NCBI RefSeq assembly: GCF_026339955.1
Contig: NZ_JAPEPW010000001.1
Location: 6,965,001-7,029,000 of the forward strand
DNA from: Streptomyces sp. NBC_01549
GTDB taxonomy: Bacteria > Actinomycetota > Actinomycetes > Streptomycetales > Streptomycetaceae
DNA: 64,000 nucleotides
Reading direction: 5' to 3'
The position numbers and the translations under genes are program-made. Below, piece after piece: positions 19,456-27,616 of the stretch. How positions within the stretch are numbered: position 1 is the first letter of the stretch; each line of letters begins with the position of its first letter. The notes under the pieces were generated by a model. It did no database searches. It saw only the letters and a program-made list of their open reading frames with translations, and was not told the origin of the DNA.

Positions 19456-20387
19456 GGCGGGGCGGCGCCCTGCTGTGCCTGGTCCTGCTGACGGGATGCG
19501 GCACCGGTCCGTCCCTGGAGAACCGCGGCGCGGTCACCGCCTCGCCCGGCGACAGCAAGCACCTGACCATCGGCTCGGCGGGGTTCACCGAGAGCGACCT
19601 GCTCGCCCAGATGTACGCGCTGCTGCTCGACCAGGCCGGATACAAGACCTCCACGCTGACGGTCGCCAACCGCGAACTCTACGAACCCGCCCTGGAATCG
19701 GGCCAGATCGACGTCGTACCGGAGTACGCGGCCACCTTCGCGGACTGGCTGAACGCCAAGACCCACGGCGCGGGCGCCCCGCCGGTCGGCTCACCCGACC
19801 TCGCCGCCACGATGAAGGCGCTCCGGTCGCTCGCCACACCGCGCGGCCTCACCGTCCTTGACCCCGGCAGGGCCGTCGACCAGAACGCCTTCGCGGTGAC
19901 GAAGGCGTACGCCAGGCAGCATCACCTGAAGACCCTCAGCGACCTGGGCGCGTCGCATCTTCCGGTACGGCTCGCGGCGGGCGACGAATGCGTTCAACGG
20001 CCCTACTGCGAACCCGGGTTGAAGAAGACGTACGGCATCGACATCATCGGCGTCGACCCGAAGGGCGTGGGCACCACGCAGGCGAAGCGGGCCGTGCAGA
20101 GTGGTCAGGACCAGATGGTCCTGACCACGACGACGGACGCGACGCTGGACGAGTTCGGCCTCGTCCTCCTCGCCGACGACAAGCACCTGCAGAACGCCGA
20201 CTACATCGTGCCCGTCGTCAACCGCTCGCGCGCCGGCAGCGAGGGCGTCACCAAAGCACTCGGCAAGCTCAACGACGTCCTCACCACCGCGGACCTGGCA
20301 TCGATGAACCGGCAGGTGGACAGCTGGCGCCGGCTGCCCGCGGACGTGGCCCGGACCTATCTGAAGGACAAGGGCCTGGTGAAGTGA
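19452..20387 (+). CDS. Osmolyte ABC transporter substrate-binding lipoprotein (OpuAC/ProX-like)
   Basis: The 311-aa protein has a lipoprotein signal ending LLTGC at residue 16. The mature part begins HLTIGSAGFTESDLLAQMY, the usual opening of the OpuAC fold, and includes ELYEPALESGQIDVVPEYAA. The first helix of the signal is very short (MRRGGALLCLVLLTGC). It should bind a quaternary ammonium compatible solute outside the membrane. Its stop lies 5 bp from the stop of the convergent DUF1206 gene. Confidence 0.9.
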   Translation: MRRGGALLCLVLLTGCGTGPSLENRGAVTASPGDSKHLTIGSAGFTESDLLAQMYALLLDQAGYKTSTLTVANRELYEPALESGQIDVVPEYAATFADWLNAKTHGAGAPPVGSPDLAATMKALRSLATPRGLTVLDPGRAVDQNAFAVTKAYARQHHLKTLSDLGASHLPVRLAAGDECVQRPYCEPGLKKTYGIDIIGVDPKGVGTTQAKRAVQSGQDQMVLTTTTDATLDEFGLVLLADDKHLQNADYIVPVVNRSRAGSEGVTKALGKLNDVLTTADLASMNRQVDSWRRLPADVARTYLKDKGLVK

Positions 20388-20392
20388 CGTGC

Positions 20393-21232
20393 TCAGACCC
20401 GGCGCCAGCGCGCCATCGCGAAGGAGAACAGACCGAACAGTACGAGTCCGCCGGCGACGCAGACCAGCAGCCACGGTCCCGCCGGGGTGTGGGCGAACGA
20501 GCGGATCGTGTCGTCCAGCCCCTTCGCCCGGTCGGGTTCGTAGTCGATCGCCGCACGCACGGCGAAGCACCCCGCCGCGGCGAACACCAGCCCCCGCGCC
20601 GCACCGCCGCCCACGCCGGTCACATCCACCAGCCGCCGCGTACGCGCCGACATCTGACCGAGCTTCAGTTTCTTGTGGTACTTGCGCAACACGGCCCGCC
20701 CGCCGATCAGCACACCCGCCACGACGATGCCGACTCCGGCGGCGCCGACGATCCACTGCCCCGCCGACAGGTCCAGCACCTTGGCCGTCACATCCCGCGA
20801 CTGCCGGTCGCTCGAACTCTGCCCACCACTGCCCGGGCCCGCCGCGAACGACAGCACGGAGTAGGCGACGAACGCATAGAAGACGAACCGCACGGCGGAC
20901 AGCAGCCGCTTCTTCGCCGCACGGCCGTCCGGCCCGACGCAGCCGAAGCACGCCTCGGACAGCCGCCACACGGCCATGCCGACGAGACCGACACCCAGCA
21001 CCCACAGCAGCACCGCACCGAAGGGCTTCTGCGCGATCTCGGCGACGGCACCGTTGCGGTCCGCCTGCTTCTTCCCGTCCCCGAAGGCGATCCGCAGCGC
21101 CAGCACACCGACCAGCAGGTAGATCACGCCCCGCGCGGTCAGACCCGCCCGGGCGGCGTACTCCATCACCGGGCCCCTCGCCACGCGCCGAGCCTCGACG
21201 CGTCCGGTCCGTGCCGCCGTACTTGCGTTCAT
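20393..21232 (-). CDS. DUF1206 membrane protein
   Basis: 279 aa starting at ATG 21232, four bases after GGGAGGT. It has six membrane helices arranged as three repeats of about 75 residues. Each repeat opens with a GxxARGxxY/VF-type motif (ARAGLTARGVIYLLVG, VRFVFYAFVAYSV, GGGAARGLVFAAAG). That is the DUF1206 pattern, of unknown function. No enzymatic residues are visible. It interrupts the osmolyte transporter locus. Confidence 0.85.
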   Translation of the reverse strand: MNASTAARTGRVEARRVARGPVMEYAARAGLTARGVIYLLVGVLALRIAFGDGKKQADRNGAVAEIAQKPFGAVLLWVLGVGLVGMAVWRLSEACFGCVGPDGRAAKKRLLSAVRFVFYAFVAYSVLSFAAGPGSGGQSSSDRQSRDVTAKVLDLSAGQWIVGAAGVGIVVAGVLIGGRAVLRKYHKKLKLGQMSARTRRLVDVTGVGGGAARGLVFAAAGCFAVRAAIDYEPDRAKGLDDTIRSFAHTPAGPWLLVCVAGGLVLFGLFSFAMARWRRV

Positions 21233-21383
21233 GTGGACCTCCCACGATCCGGGTGCCCGCGCATCGGAGGGGCACACACGCACGGAAGTGGCCGGATTGC
21301 GGTACTCCGATGCCGGATGAGGCCTTCCTCCTCGGGCCTGGCTCGCTACGCTTCAAGGAGGTGCTCTGCCACGGGGGGTTCAC

Positions 21384-22175
21384 ATGGGCAGTCCAGTATT
21401 CAAGCCGAAGACGCAGCCGGTCTCTCGGAGCAAGGCCGAGGCTCGGCCCGCCCCTCCCGAGACCGAGGCGAGGCAGCACACCAGCTCGCGGCAGCACGCT
21501 GTGGAGGAGGGGAGGCAGCACACCAGCTCGTGGCAGCGGCCTGGACCGGAAACGCGCTCCCCCGGGTATGACACCTCGCACGTGGAACGGAGTTCGGGCG
21601 CGGCCGGGCGTCCGGCCGAGGCACCGCGCAGCGCCCTGCCTCCGCTCATCGACCACGGCGACTACGACTCCTTGCTGCGCCGGGCCCGTGAGCCTTTTCC
21701 CCATCAACGCAGCACCCTGCGTCCGGACGAGCCGACGACTCCGTTGGTCTACGTCTTCGGCCCGATCACCAACAGTCAGGTGGCGGTCAACTCCCAAGGG
21801 GGTGTGATCCAGAACCGGACCGACGTACGGCCCGAGCAGTTCTACCGGGCGCAGTTCCAGCCGGCGCGGCGTGCCGACCCCGTACAGGTGGTGGAAACCG
21901 TGCGGGTCGAGGTCGAACGGCTGGGGCTGGACCTCTACTCGCAGTACGTCATTCGGCAGGCCGCAGCGGTGATCAAGGTGGAGCTGGCCCGCCCTCCGAT
22001 CAATGAGGCGCGTGTCCGCGGGGCCGTCGAGCAGATCCTCGCCTGCCTGGCCCGGCAGCCCGGCGGCCGCCCTCTCACCGCCCGTCTGGCGGCCCTGACC
22101 GCTCGCCTGGAGGCTGTCCTCGGTGCCGTCGGCAACGCGGCGGAAGAGAACTCCGGTTCAGGAGGCATACGTTGA
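21384..22175 (+). CDS. Uncharacterised protein with amyloid-like GPIxxSQVAV motif
   Basis: The 263-aa product starts at ATG 21384 after GGGGGG. Residues 1-80 are low-complexity and charged, with a repeated RQHTSSxQ. A short Asp-rich helix (LIDHGDYDSLLRRAREPF) leads to the beta-prone motif YVFGPITNSQVAVNSQGG (residues 123-140). The last 100 residues are helical (VVETVRVEVERLGLDLYSQY onward, then LTARLAALTARLEAVLGAVG). The coupled downstream product carries the same GPIxxSQ[VI]A[VI] signature. The motif resembles RHIM/PP-type amyloid signalling motifs, but I do not recognise a named family. No signal peptide or membrane segment. Confidence 0.7.
   Translation: MGSPVFKPKTQPVSRSKAEARPAPPETEARQHTSSRQHAVEEGRQHTSSWQRPGPETRSPGYDTSHVERSSGAAGRPAEAPRSALPPLIDHGDYDSLLRRAREPFPHQRSTLRPDEPTTPLVYVFGPITNSQVAVNSQGGVIQNRTDVRPEQFYRAQFQPARRADPVQVVETVRVEVERLGLDLYSQYVIRQAAAVIKVELARPPINEARVRGAVEQILACLARQPGGRPLTARLAALTARLEAVLGAVGNAAEENSGSGGIR
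21470..21530. repeat. 19-bp direct repeat inside the amyloid-motif gene
   Basis: GAGGCAGCACACCAGCTCG occurs at 21470-21488 and 21512-21530, 42 bp apart, each followed by NGGCAGC. The spacing is in frame and encodes the repeated RQHTSSxQ of the N-terminal region. It may reflect a small tandem duplication. Confidence 0.9.
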
Positions 22176-22570
22176 CGAGTTCGGGCGGTGCCCAGTTCTA
22201 CGGGCCCATTCACGGCAGTCAGATCGCGATCGGCGGCCACAACGTCACCCAGCACCAGTACGTGACGGCCGACGAAGGGGCGAGCGCCCGGCTCGCCGAG
22301 GCACTGCGGTCCATGCTCGCGGCGCTGGAGACGCTCGGTCTGCCCGCCGAGGACGAAACGGCCGTGCGCCAGGACGCCCAGGCCGCTCTGTCGGAGGCCG
22401 CCCAGTCGCAGCCGGACGTGGGACGCCTGCGCGGTCTGCTGGGCCGGATCAGGGACGTACTGGCATCGGTGGCGGCCGGCGCGGCAACCGGGGCCGCGGT
22501 GGGCGCCGGTACCGGAGCGGCCGAACTGGCGCACGCCGTGCTCGTCGACCTGCAGAACGCGCTGCCCTGA
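22172..22570 (+). CDS. Small helical protein with N-terminal amyloid-like motif
   Basis: 132 aa from the TTG at 22172, which overlaps the previous stop and has GGAGG six bases upstream. Residues 8-25 (QFYGPIHGSQIAIGGHNV) form a beta-prone motif like the RIP homotypic interaction motif, with the QIAIGG core. Residues 36-132 are helical and include a glycine-zipper stretch GAATGAAVGAGTGAAELA near 111 that could insert in membranes or pack tightly. The layout recalls bacterial effector proteins triggered by amyloid templating. Function unproven. It is translationally coupled to the larger partner. Confidence 0.7.
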   Translation: MTSSGGAQFYGPIHGSQIAIGGHNVTQHQYVTADEGASARLAEALRSMLAALETLGLPAEDETAVRQDAQAALSEAAQSQPDVGRLRGLLGRIRDVLASVAAGAATGAAVGAGTGAAELAHAVLVDLQNALP

Positions 22571-22599
22571 GTCCGCCGCCTCGTGGCCGACACTGAAGG

Positions 22600-23184
22600 G
22601 TGACTTCGAACTCGCGTTCTTTCCTCATCCTGCACGGCTGGCAGAACCACCGTCCCGTGGACCACTGGGAGCACTGGCTGGCGGACGAACTGACCGCCCG
22701 CGGCCACGCCGTCACCTACCCGCAGCTCCCGGACCCCGACCACCCGGACCTCGCGGTGTGGCTCGACCGGCTCCACGCCCACCTCGACTCCCTCGGGCAC
22801 GCGTACGAGCGCGTGGTCGTCTGCCACAGCCTCGCCGTCCCGCTGTGGCTGCATGCGGTGGCCCGCGGCAGGGCCCGGGCCGACCGGGTCCTTCTCGTCG
22901 CGCCGCCGTCCGACGAGGTCATGGCCGGCTACGAGGACATCGCCGGGTTCGCCGGTTCCGGCGCCACCGCCGCGCACCTGCGCGCCGCCGCCCCCGTGAC
23001 CCGGCTCCTGGCCGCCGACGACGACCCGTACTGCCCGGGCGGCGCGGCCAAGGAATACGGCGTGCCTCTCGGCCTCGACACCGACGTCATCCAGGGCGCC
23101 GCCCACCTGGACCTCGACGCGGGCTACGGCCCCTGGCCGTCGGTCCTCGACTGGCGCCTCGACCCCGAGGTACGCCTCGCGTGA
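22600..23184 (+). CDS. RBBP9/YdeN-family alpha/beta hydrolase
   Basis: 194 aa from the GTG at 22600. It opens FLILHGWQNHRPVDHWEHWL. The nucleophile sits in VVCHSLAVPLW (Ser in a CHSLA elbow instead of GxSxG, as in this family), with Asp in ADDDPYCP and His in GAAHLD. Small serine hydrolases of this family have unknown natural substrates. The family length is about 190 aa, so it appears complete. It converges on the displaced osmolyte ATPase, with a hairpin between. Confidence 0.85.
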   Translation: MTSNSRSFLILHGWQNHRPVDHWEHWLADELTARGHAVTYPQLPDPDHPDLAVWLDRLHAHLDSLGHAYERVVVCHSLAVPLWLHAVARGRARADRVLLVAPPSDEVMAGYEDIAGFAGSGATAAHLRAAAPVTRLLAADDDPYCPGGAAKEYGVPLGLDTDVIQGAAHLDLDAGYGPWPSVLDWRLDPEVRLA

Positions 23185-23187
23185 CGG

Positions 23188-23290
23188 GCGCGCGCCCCAA
23201 GGGGCGCGGGGCTGTGACAATGTGCGGCTCCGCCGCGTGGGCGCGCCCAGCCACATCGGACCCGCAGCGGCGAACAACCCGTATCCCCAG
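23188..23290. repeat. Dispersed intergenic repeat with terminator-like hairpin
   Basis: GCGCCCC-AA-GGGGCGC at 23192-23207 forms a 7-bp stem, followed by GGGGCTG and a CGGCTCCGCCG module. Related sequence appears at 31157-31215, about 37790-37830 and, inverted, near 43380-43490. Such small modules are scattered in Streptomyces genomes. Here it lies between two convergent stops and can serve as a terminator. Confidence 0.6.
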
Positions 23291-23308
23291 CCCAACCCAG
23301 CGGAGCGT

Positions 23309-24463
23309 TCACGCATCGGAGACCGAGTCGAACGACACCTGCCCCCGCCGCACCCCCCGCGCATCCGCGTCCACCGACCGCCGCAGCGCCTCGTGGAGTT
23401 TCGCCGGGGTGAGTACGCCGAGGAAGCGGGCCCCGTCCAGTACCGCGACCCAGCCCGCGTCGTGCTGGAGCAGCACACCGAAGGCCTGCTTCAGCGGGGC
23501 GCCCACCGGGACCCAGGAGTTCATACGGTGGGCGCGGTCGCCGACGGACCCGCCCGCCGCCAACTCCTCGACGCCCACCCACCCGTGCAGATCACCCTCC
23601 GCGTCCAGCACGACCGCCCATCGTGTTCCCTCCGCGTGCAAGCGGGCGACGGCCGTCCCGGCGGGCTCGTCCAGGCGGGCGACGGGCGGCTGTTCCAGGT
23701 CGCCGGGCTCGATCTCGGTGACCGACAGCCGCTTCAGCCCGCGGTCGGCGCCGAGGAACTCGGCGACGTAGGGGGTGGCCGGGGTGCCGAGGACGGCCCC
23801 CGGGGTGTCGAACTGCTCGATGCGGCCCTGCCCGTACACCGCGATGCGGTCGCCGAGCCGTACCGCCTCCTCGATGTCGTGCGTGACCAGCAGCACCGTC
23901 TTGCGCACGGCCTCCTGCATCCGCAGGAACTCGTCCTGCAACTGTTCCCGGACCACCGGGTCGACGGCCCCGAAGGGCTCGTCCATCAGCAGTACGGGCG
24001 GATCGGCGGCCAGCGCCCGGGCCACACCGACCCGCTGGCGCTGGCCACCCGACAACTGTTCCGGATAGCGCGAGCCGTACGTCTTCGGGTCCAGGCCCAC
24101 CAGTTCGAGCAGCTCCGCGGCGCGCGTCCGCGCCTTCGCCTTCTTCCAGCCGATGAGCGTCGGCACGGTCGCCGTGTTGTCGAGGATCGTCCGGTGCGGG
24201 AACAGGCCCACCTGCTGGATGACATATCCGATACGCCTCCGCAGCCGCACCGGGTCGACCGTGGCGATGTCCTCGCCGTTCACGAAGATCCGGCCCGAGG
24301 TCGGTTCGATCAGCCGGTTCACCATCATCATGGTCGTCGTCTTGCCGCAGCCCGACGGGCCGACGAGCGTGACGAGTTCGCCCTTTGCGACCTCGAACGA
24401 GAGGCCGTCCACGGCCGTCGTGCCGTCCGGATAGCGCTTGGTGACCTGTTCGAACCGGATCAT
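23309..24463 (-). CDS. OpuBA/ProV-type osmolyte ABC ATPase with CBS domains
   Basis: The 384-aa product has Walker A GPSGCGKTTTM near residue 36, Q-loop VIQQVGLFPHRTI, signature LSGGQRQRVGVARAL, Walker B LLMDEPFGAVDP and the switch His in VTHDIEEA. A C-terminal pair of CBS-like segments follows (about 265-370, with WAVVLDAEGDLHGWVGV and WVAVLDGARFLGVLTP). They sense ionic strength or nucleotides in OpuA-type transporters. It should power the permeases at 18107-19455 although five other genes lie between and it is on the opposite strand. Start ATG 24463. Confidence 0.92.
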   Translation of the reverse strand: MIRFEQVTKRYPDGTTAVDGLSFEVAKGELVTLVGPSGCGKTTTMMMVNRLIEPTSGRIFVNGEDIATVDPVRLRRRIGYVIQQVGLFPHRTILDNTATVPTLIGWKKAKARTRAAELLELVGLDPKTYGSRYPEQLSGGQRQRVGVARALAADPPVLLMDEPFGAVDPVVREQLQDEFLRMQEAVRKTVLLVTHDIEEAVRLGDRIAVYGQGRIEQFDTPGAVLGTPATPYVAEFLGADRGLKRLSVTEIEPGDLEQPPVARLDEPAGTAVARLHAEGTRWAVVLDAEGDLHGWVGVEELAAGGSVGDRAHRMNSWVPVGAPLKQAFGVLLQHDAGWVAVLDGARFLGVLTPAKLHEALRRSVDADARGVRRGQVSFDSVSDA

Positions 24464-24473
24464 CCCCTCACGC

Positions 24474-24580
24474 TAGGGCCTGTCCGGCGGATCAGGCCGC
24501 AGGAAACGGGGGATACCTCATCGCCGCAGATGGGCGTGCCAAGCCCCGCGTCTGCGGGATGATCCGTCGGACAGGCCCTA
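24474..24580. mobile_element. 107-bp MITE-like element
   Basis: The 21-bp ends (24474-24494 and 24560-24580) are inverted copies with one mismatch, starting TAGGGCCTGTCCG. It has no coding capacity and sits between two minus-strand genes. TA at both outer ends fits duplication of a TA target, as with IS630-type transposases. No helper IS is in the window. Confidence 0.7.
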
Positions 24581-24590
24581 ACCGCGCCGC

Positions 24591-25238
24591 TCACTCACCG
24601 CTCACCAGCACCACTTCCAGGGTGCGCGGACCGTGCACGCCCTCGACCCGGTCGAGCTCGATGTCGCTGGTCGCCGACGGGCCGGAGATCCAGGTCAGCG
24701 GGCGGGTCGGGTCGAGGCGCTCCAGGGCCTGGGGCACGGAGGACACGACCTGGTCGGGGACACGGACGACACAGATGTGGTGATCGGGGACCAGGGTGAT
24801 GCGACGACGCCCCTGGTCCGGGCCGCCGTCCAGGACGATGGTGCCGGTCTCGGCGATCGCGAGCGCGCACGCGGTCACGACGCTGTCGACGCGGTCCAGC
24901 TCTCCCGACGTGTCCTCGGCCCGGTCCGGGACGCGCGTCACCTCCGTCGTCGCCAGCCATGCCTCGTCCAGGCCCGCCGGCACCACCACCGAGGTCGAAC
25001 CGTGCCCGGCGAGCAGCCCCGCGATCGTGCCCGCCAGCTCGGCGGCAGCGCACCGGTGCACCAGCGCCCGGTAGTCGGCGAGGTTCTCCGCCAGCAGATC
25101 CACCGTCTGCTCGACGCTCCGAGCCCCGTGCTCGCGCAGATACCCGCGCTCGACGGCCTGCTCGTACGGCGTGTCGTCCCGCGGTACATCGGCGAGCGCG
25201 CGCCGCACCCGCCCCAGGATCAGATCCCTGCTGCTCAC
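24591..25238 (-). CDS. lutC: Lactate utilisation protein LutC
   Basis: The 215-aa protein begins at the GTG (VSSRDLILGRVRRAL) overlapping the lutB stop. It has the LUD-domain features VTACALAIAETGTIVLDGG and ITLVPDHHICVV, which match the LutC/YkgG family. It works with LutA and LutB to oxidise L-lactate to pyruvate. The last gene of the leftward operon, followed by the MITE. Confidence 0.92.
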   Translation of the reverse strand: MSSRDLILGRVRRALADVPRDDTPYEQAVERGYLREHGARSVEQTVDLLAENLADYRALVHRCAAAELAGTIAGLLAGHGSTSVVVPAGLDEAWLATTEVTRVPDRAEDTSGELDRVDSVVTACALAIAETGTIVLDGGPDQGRRRITLVPDHHICVVRVPDQVVSSVPQALERLDPTRPLTWISGPSATSDIELDRVEGVHGPRTLEVVLVSGE

Positions 25239-26722
25239 TTCGCCGCCCCCTTGTCGGTGTTCCCGCCGTGCGTGCGCTGCCACCAGTCTCGGAACGGCTC
25301 CGCGGGGACCGTCGGCAGATCCCGGGTGCCGCTCCACGCCTTGCCCGGGCCGGGCAGCGAGCGCGGGTGGAAGCGGCGCGTCCGGGAGGCGAGCCGCTGG
25401 CCGGTGCGCAGCGCGCCGGGGTGACTGAACGCCCAGCGTGCCGCCCGCATCGCCGCCCGCTCGGCCGCGTGCCCCTTGGCGGGTTTGAGTACGACCTTGT
25501 TGCCCTCCCGCGTCACCTGGCCGCCCTCGGCGATCCGTTCGCGCAGGTGGACGAGGACTTCGGGGATGTCGATGGCGACGGGGCAGACGTCGTAGCAGGC
25601 GCCGCAGAGCGAGGAGGCGTACGGGAGCGAGGCGTCGATCTCGCTTGCGGTGCCCCGGAGTTGGGGGCTGAGGATCGCGCCGATCGGGCCGGGGTAGACC
25701 GAGCCGTAGGCATGGCCGCCGGCGCGCTCGTAGACCGGGCAGACGTTGAGACACGCCGAGCAGCGGATGCAGCGCAGGGCCTGGCGGCCGACCTCGTCGG
25801 CGAGGGTGTCGGTGCGGCCGTTGTCGATGAGGACCAGGTGGAAGGTCTGGGGGCCGTCCTCGTCCGTGGTGCCCGTCCACATCGAGGTGTAGGGGTTCAT
25901 GCGCTCGGCGGTCGAGGAGCGGGGGAGGGTTTGGAGGAAGACCTCCAGGTCCTGCCAGGTCGGCACGATCTTCTCGATGCCGACGACCGAGATCAGGGTC
26001 TCGGGGAGGGTCAGGCACATCCGGCCGTTGCCCTCGGACTCCACGACCATCAGGGTGCCGGTCTCGGCGACCATGAAGTTGGCTCCGGAGATGCCGACCT
26101 TGGCGCGCAGGAACTTCTCGCGCAGGTGCAGCCTGGCGGCCTCGGCCAGTTCGGCGGGCGTGTCGGTGAGGCCTTCCGGCGCCGGGCGGCCCCACTCGCT
26201 CATCTCGCGGGCGAAGATGTCGCGGATCTCGCCGCGGTTGCGGTGGATGGCCGGGACGAGGATGTGGGAGGGCCGGTCCTTGCCCAACTGCACGATGAGT
26301 TCGGCGAGATCGGTCTCGTAGGCGTGGATGCCCTCGGCTTCCAGGGCTTCGTTGAGGCCGATCTCCTGGGTGGCCATCGACTTGACCTTGACGACCTCGC
26401 TCTCGCCGGTCATCTTCACCAGGTCGGCGACGATCCGGTTGGCCTCGTCGGCGTCGGCGGCCCAGTGCACGACGCCCCCGGCCGCGGTGACCGACTCCTC
26501 CAACTGCACGAGGTAGCGATCGAGGTGACGGAGCGTGTGGTCCTTGATCTGCTTGCCGGCCTCGCGCAGGGCGGCCCAGTCGTCGAGTTCGGCGACGGCG
26601 ACCGCCCGTTTGGCGCGGATGGTGTGGGTGGCGTGGCGCAGATTGCCGCGCAGGGTCGGGTTGTTGACCGCGTCGTGCGCGGCCACGGGGAAGGCCGGCA
26701 TGCCGACGAAGGTGCCACTCAT
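25235..26722 (-). CDS. lutB: Lactate utilisation iron-sulfur protein LutB
   Basis: 495 aa from ATG 26722, which overlaps the lutA stop. The N-terminal LUD domain has AETGTLMVVESEGNGRM near residue 225. Two ferredoxin-like cysteine sets follow: CIRCSACLNVCP (around 320) and CGACYDVCP (around 370). The C-terminal tail is Arg-rich and longer than in Bacillus. The subunit carries electrons from lactate oxidation. Confidence 0.94.
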   Translation of the reverse strand: MSGTFVGMPAFPVAAHDAVNNPTLRGNLRHATHTIRAKRAVAVAELDDWAALREAGKQIKDHTLRHLDRYLVQLEESVTAAGGVVHWAADADEANRIVADLVKMTGESEVVKVKSMATQEIGLNEALEAEGIHAYETDLAELIVQLGKDRPSHILVPAIHRNRGEIRDIFAREMSEWGRPAPEGLTDTPAELAEAARLHLREKFLRAKVGISGANFMVAETGTLMVVESEGNGRMCLTLPETLISVVGIEKIVPTWQDLEVFLQTLPRSSTAERMNPYTSMWTGTTDEDGPQTFHLVLIDNGRTDTLADEVGRQALRCIRCSACLNVCPVYERAGGHAYGSVYPGPIGAILSPQLRGTASEIDASLPYASSLCGACYDVCPVAIDIPEVLVHLRERIAEGGQVTREGNKVVLKPAKGHAAERAAMRAARWAFSHPGALRTGQRLASRTRRFHPRSLPGPGKAWSGTRDLPTVPAEPFRDWWQRTHGGNTDKGAAK

Positions 26723-27474
26723 GCGCTCGGCTCCTCTTCCGTACTGGCCAGGATCTCCGCGATGTGCACGGGCCGCATCCTCGTCTTGAGCCGGGCCATC
26801 GTGCCGCCGATGTGCATGAGGCAGGAGTTGTCGGCGGCGCACAGTACCTCCGCGTTCGTCGACTCGGCGTTGTGCACCTTGTCGGCGCCCATCGCGGCCG
26901 AGACGTCGGGGTTCTTGACGGCGAACGTGCCGCCGAAGCCGCAGCACTCGTCCGCGCCGGGCAGCTCGCGCAGTTCGAGCCCCTTGACGGCCTGGAGGAG
27001 CCGGCGCGGCCGGTCGCCGAGCCGGAGACTGCGCAGACCGTGACAGGTGGGGTGGTAGGTGACGGTGTGCGGGTAGTACGCGCCGACGTCCGTCACGCCG
27101 AGCACGTCCACCAGGAACTCGGTGAGCTCGTACGTCTTCGGTACGACCGGGGCGAGGGTGGCCGCGAGGGTGTCCCCGCGGCCCTCCGCCCGCGCCCGCT
27201 CGCCCATCCGCGGATACAGCTCCCGCACCATCGCGCCGCACGACCCGGAGGGCGTCACGATCGCCTCGTACTCACTGAAGACATCGGAGAAATGCCGGGC
27301 CAGTGGCTCGGCCTCATGCCGGTATCCGGTGTTGTAGTGGGCCTGCCCGCAGCAGGTCTGCGCCATCGGGAAGTCGACGTCGACGCCCAGTCTGGTCAGC
27401 AGTTTCACCACGGCGCGGCCGGTGTCCGGATAAAGCGTGTCGTTGACACAGGTCAGGAACAGGGCGACACGCAT
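26719..27474 (-). CDS. lutA: Lactate utilisation Fe-S oxidoreductase subunit LutA
   Basis: The 251-aa protein starts at ATG 27474 (MRVALFLTCVNDTLYPDTG), 7 bases after AAGGAG. It has two CCG-type domains (TCCGQAHYNTGY and ECCGFGGTF), which bind the [4Fe-4S] cluster in GlpC/LutA proteins. A longer open frame upstream lacks conservation signs. It lies 142 bp after rhaB on the same strand, so it may be co-transcribed with the rhamnose genes. Confidence 0.94.
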   Translation of the reverse strand: MRVALFLTCVNDTLYPDTGRAVVKLLTRLGVDVDFPMAQTCCGQAHYNTGYRHEAEPLARHFSDVFSEYEAIVTPSGSCGAMVRELYPRMGERARAEGRGDTLAATLAPVVPKTYELTEFLVDVLGVTDVGAYYPHTVTYHPTCHGLRSLRLGDRPRRLLQAVKGLELRELPGADECCGFGGTFAVKNPDVSAAMGADKVHNAESTNAEVLCAADNSCLMHIGGTMARLKTRMRPVHIAEILASTEEEPSA

Positions 27475-27616
27475 CGCGGCTCCTTGGGATCGATCATCGG
27501 ATGAGTGCAGGGTACGCGGAGGGCGGTCGGCAGGGGAGCCCCCGCTCATGGACACGGATAAGTCCCCTCTCGCGGACGGGTGCAAGGTCCCGTCACGGGA
27601 GGGCGGGAGTTCCCGT

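Noticed and set aside
27560..27616. Possible terminator between rhaB and lutA (TCCCG-TCA-CGGGA)
   Set aside because: A 5-bp stem is too weak to call, so read-through from rhaB into lutA cannot be excluded.
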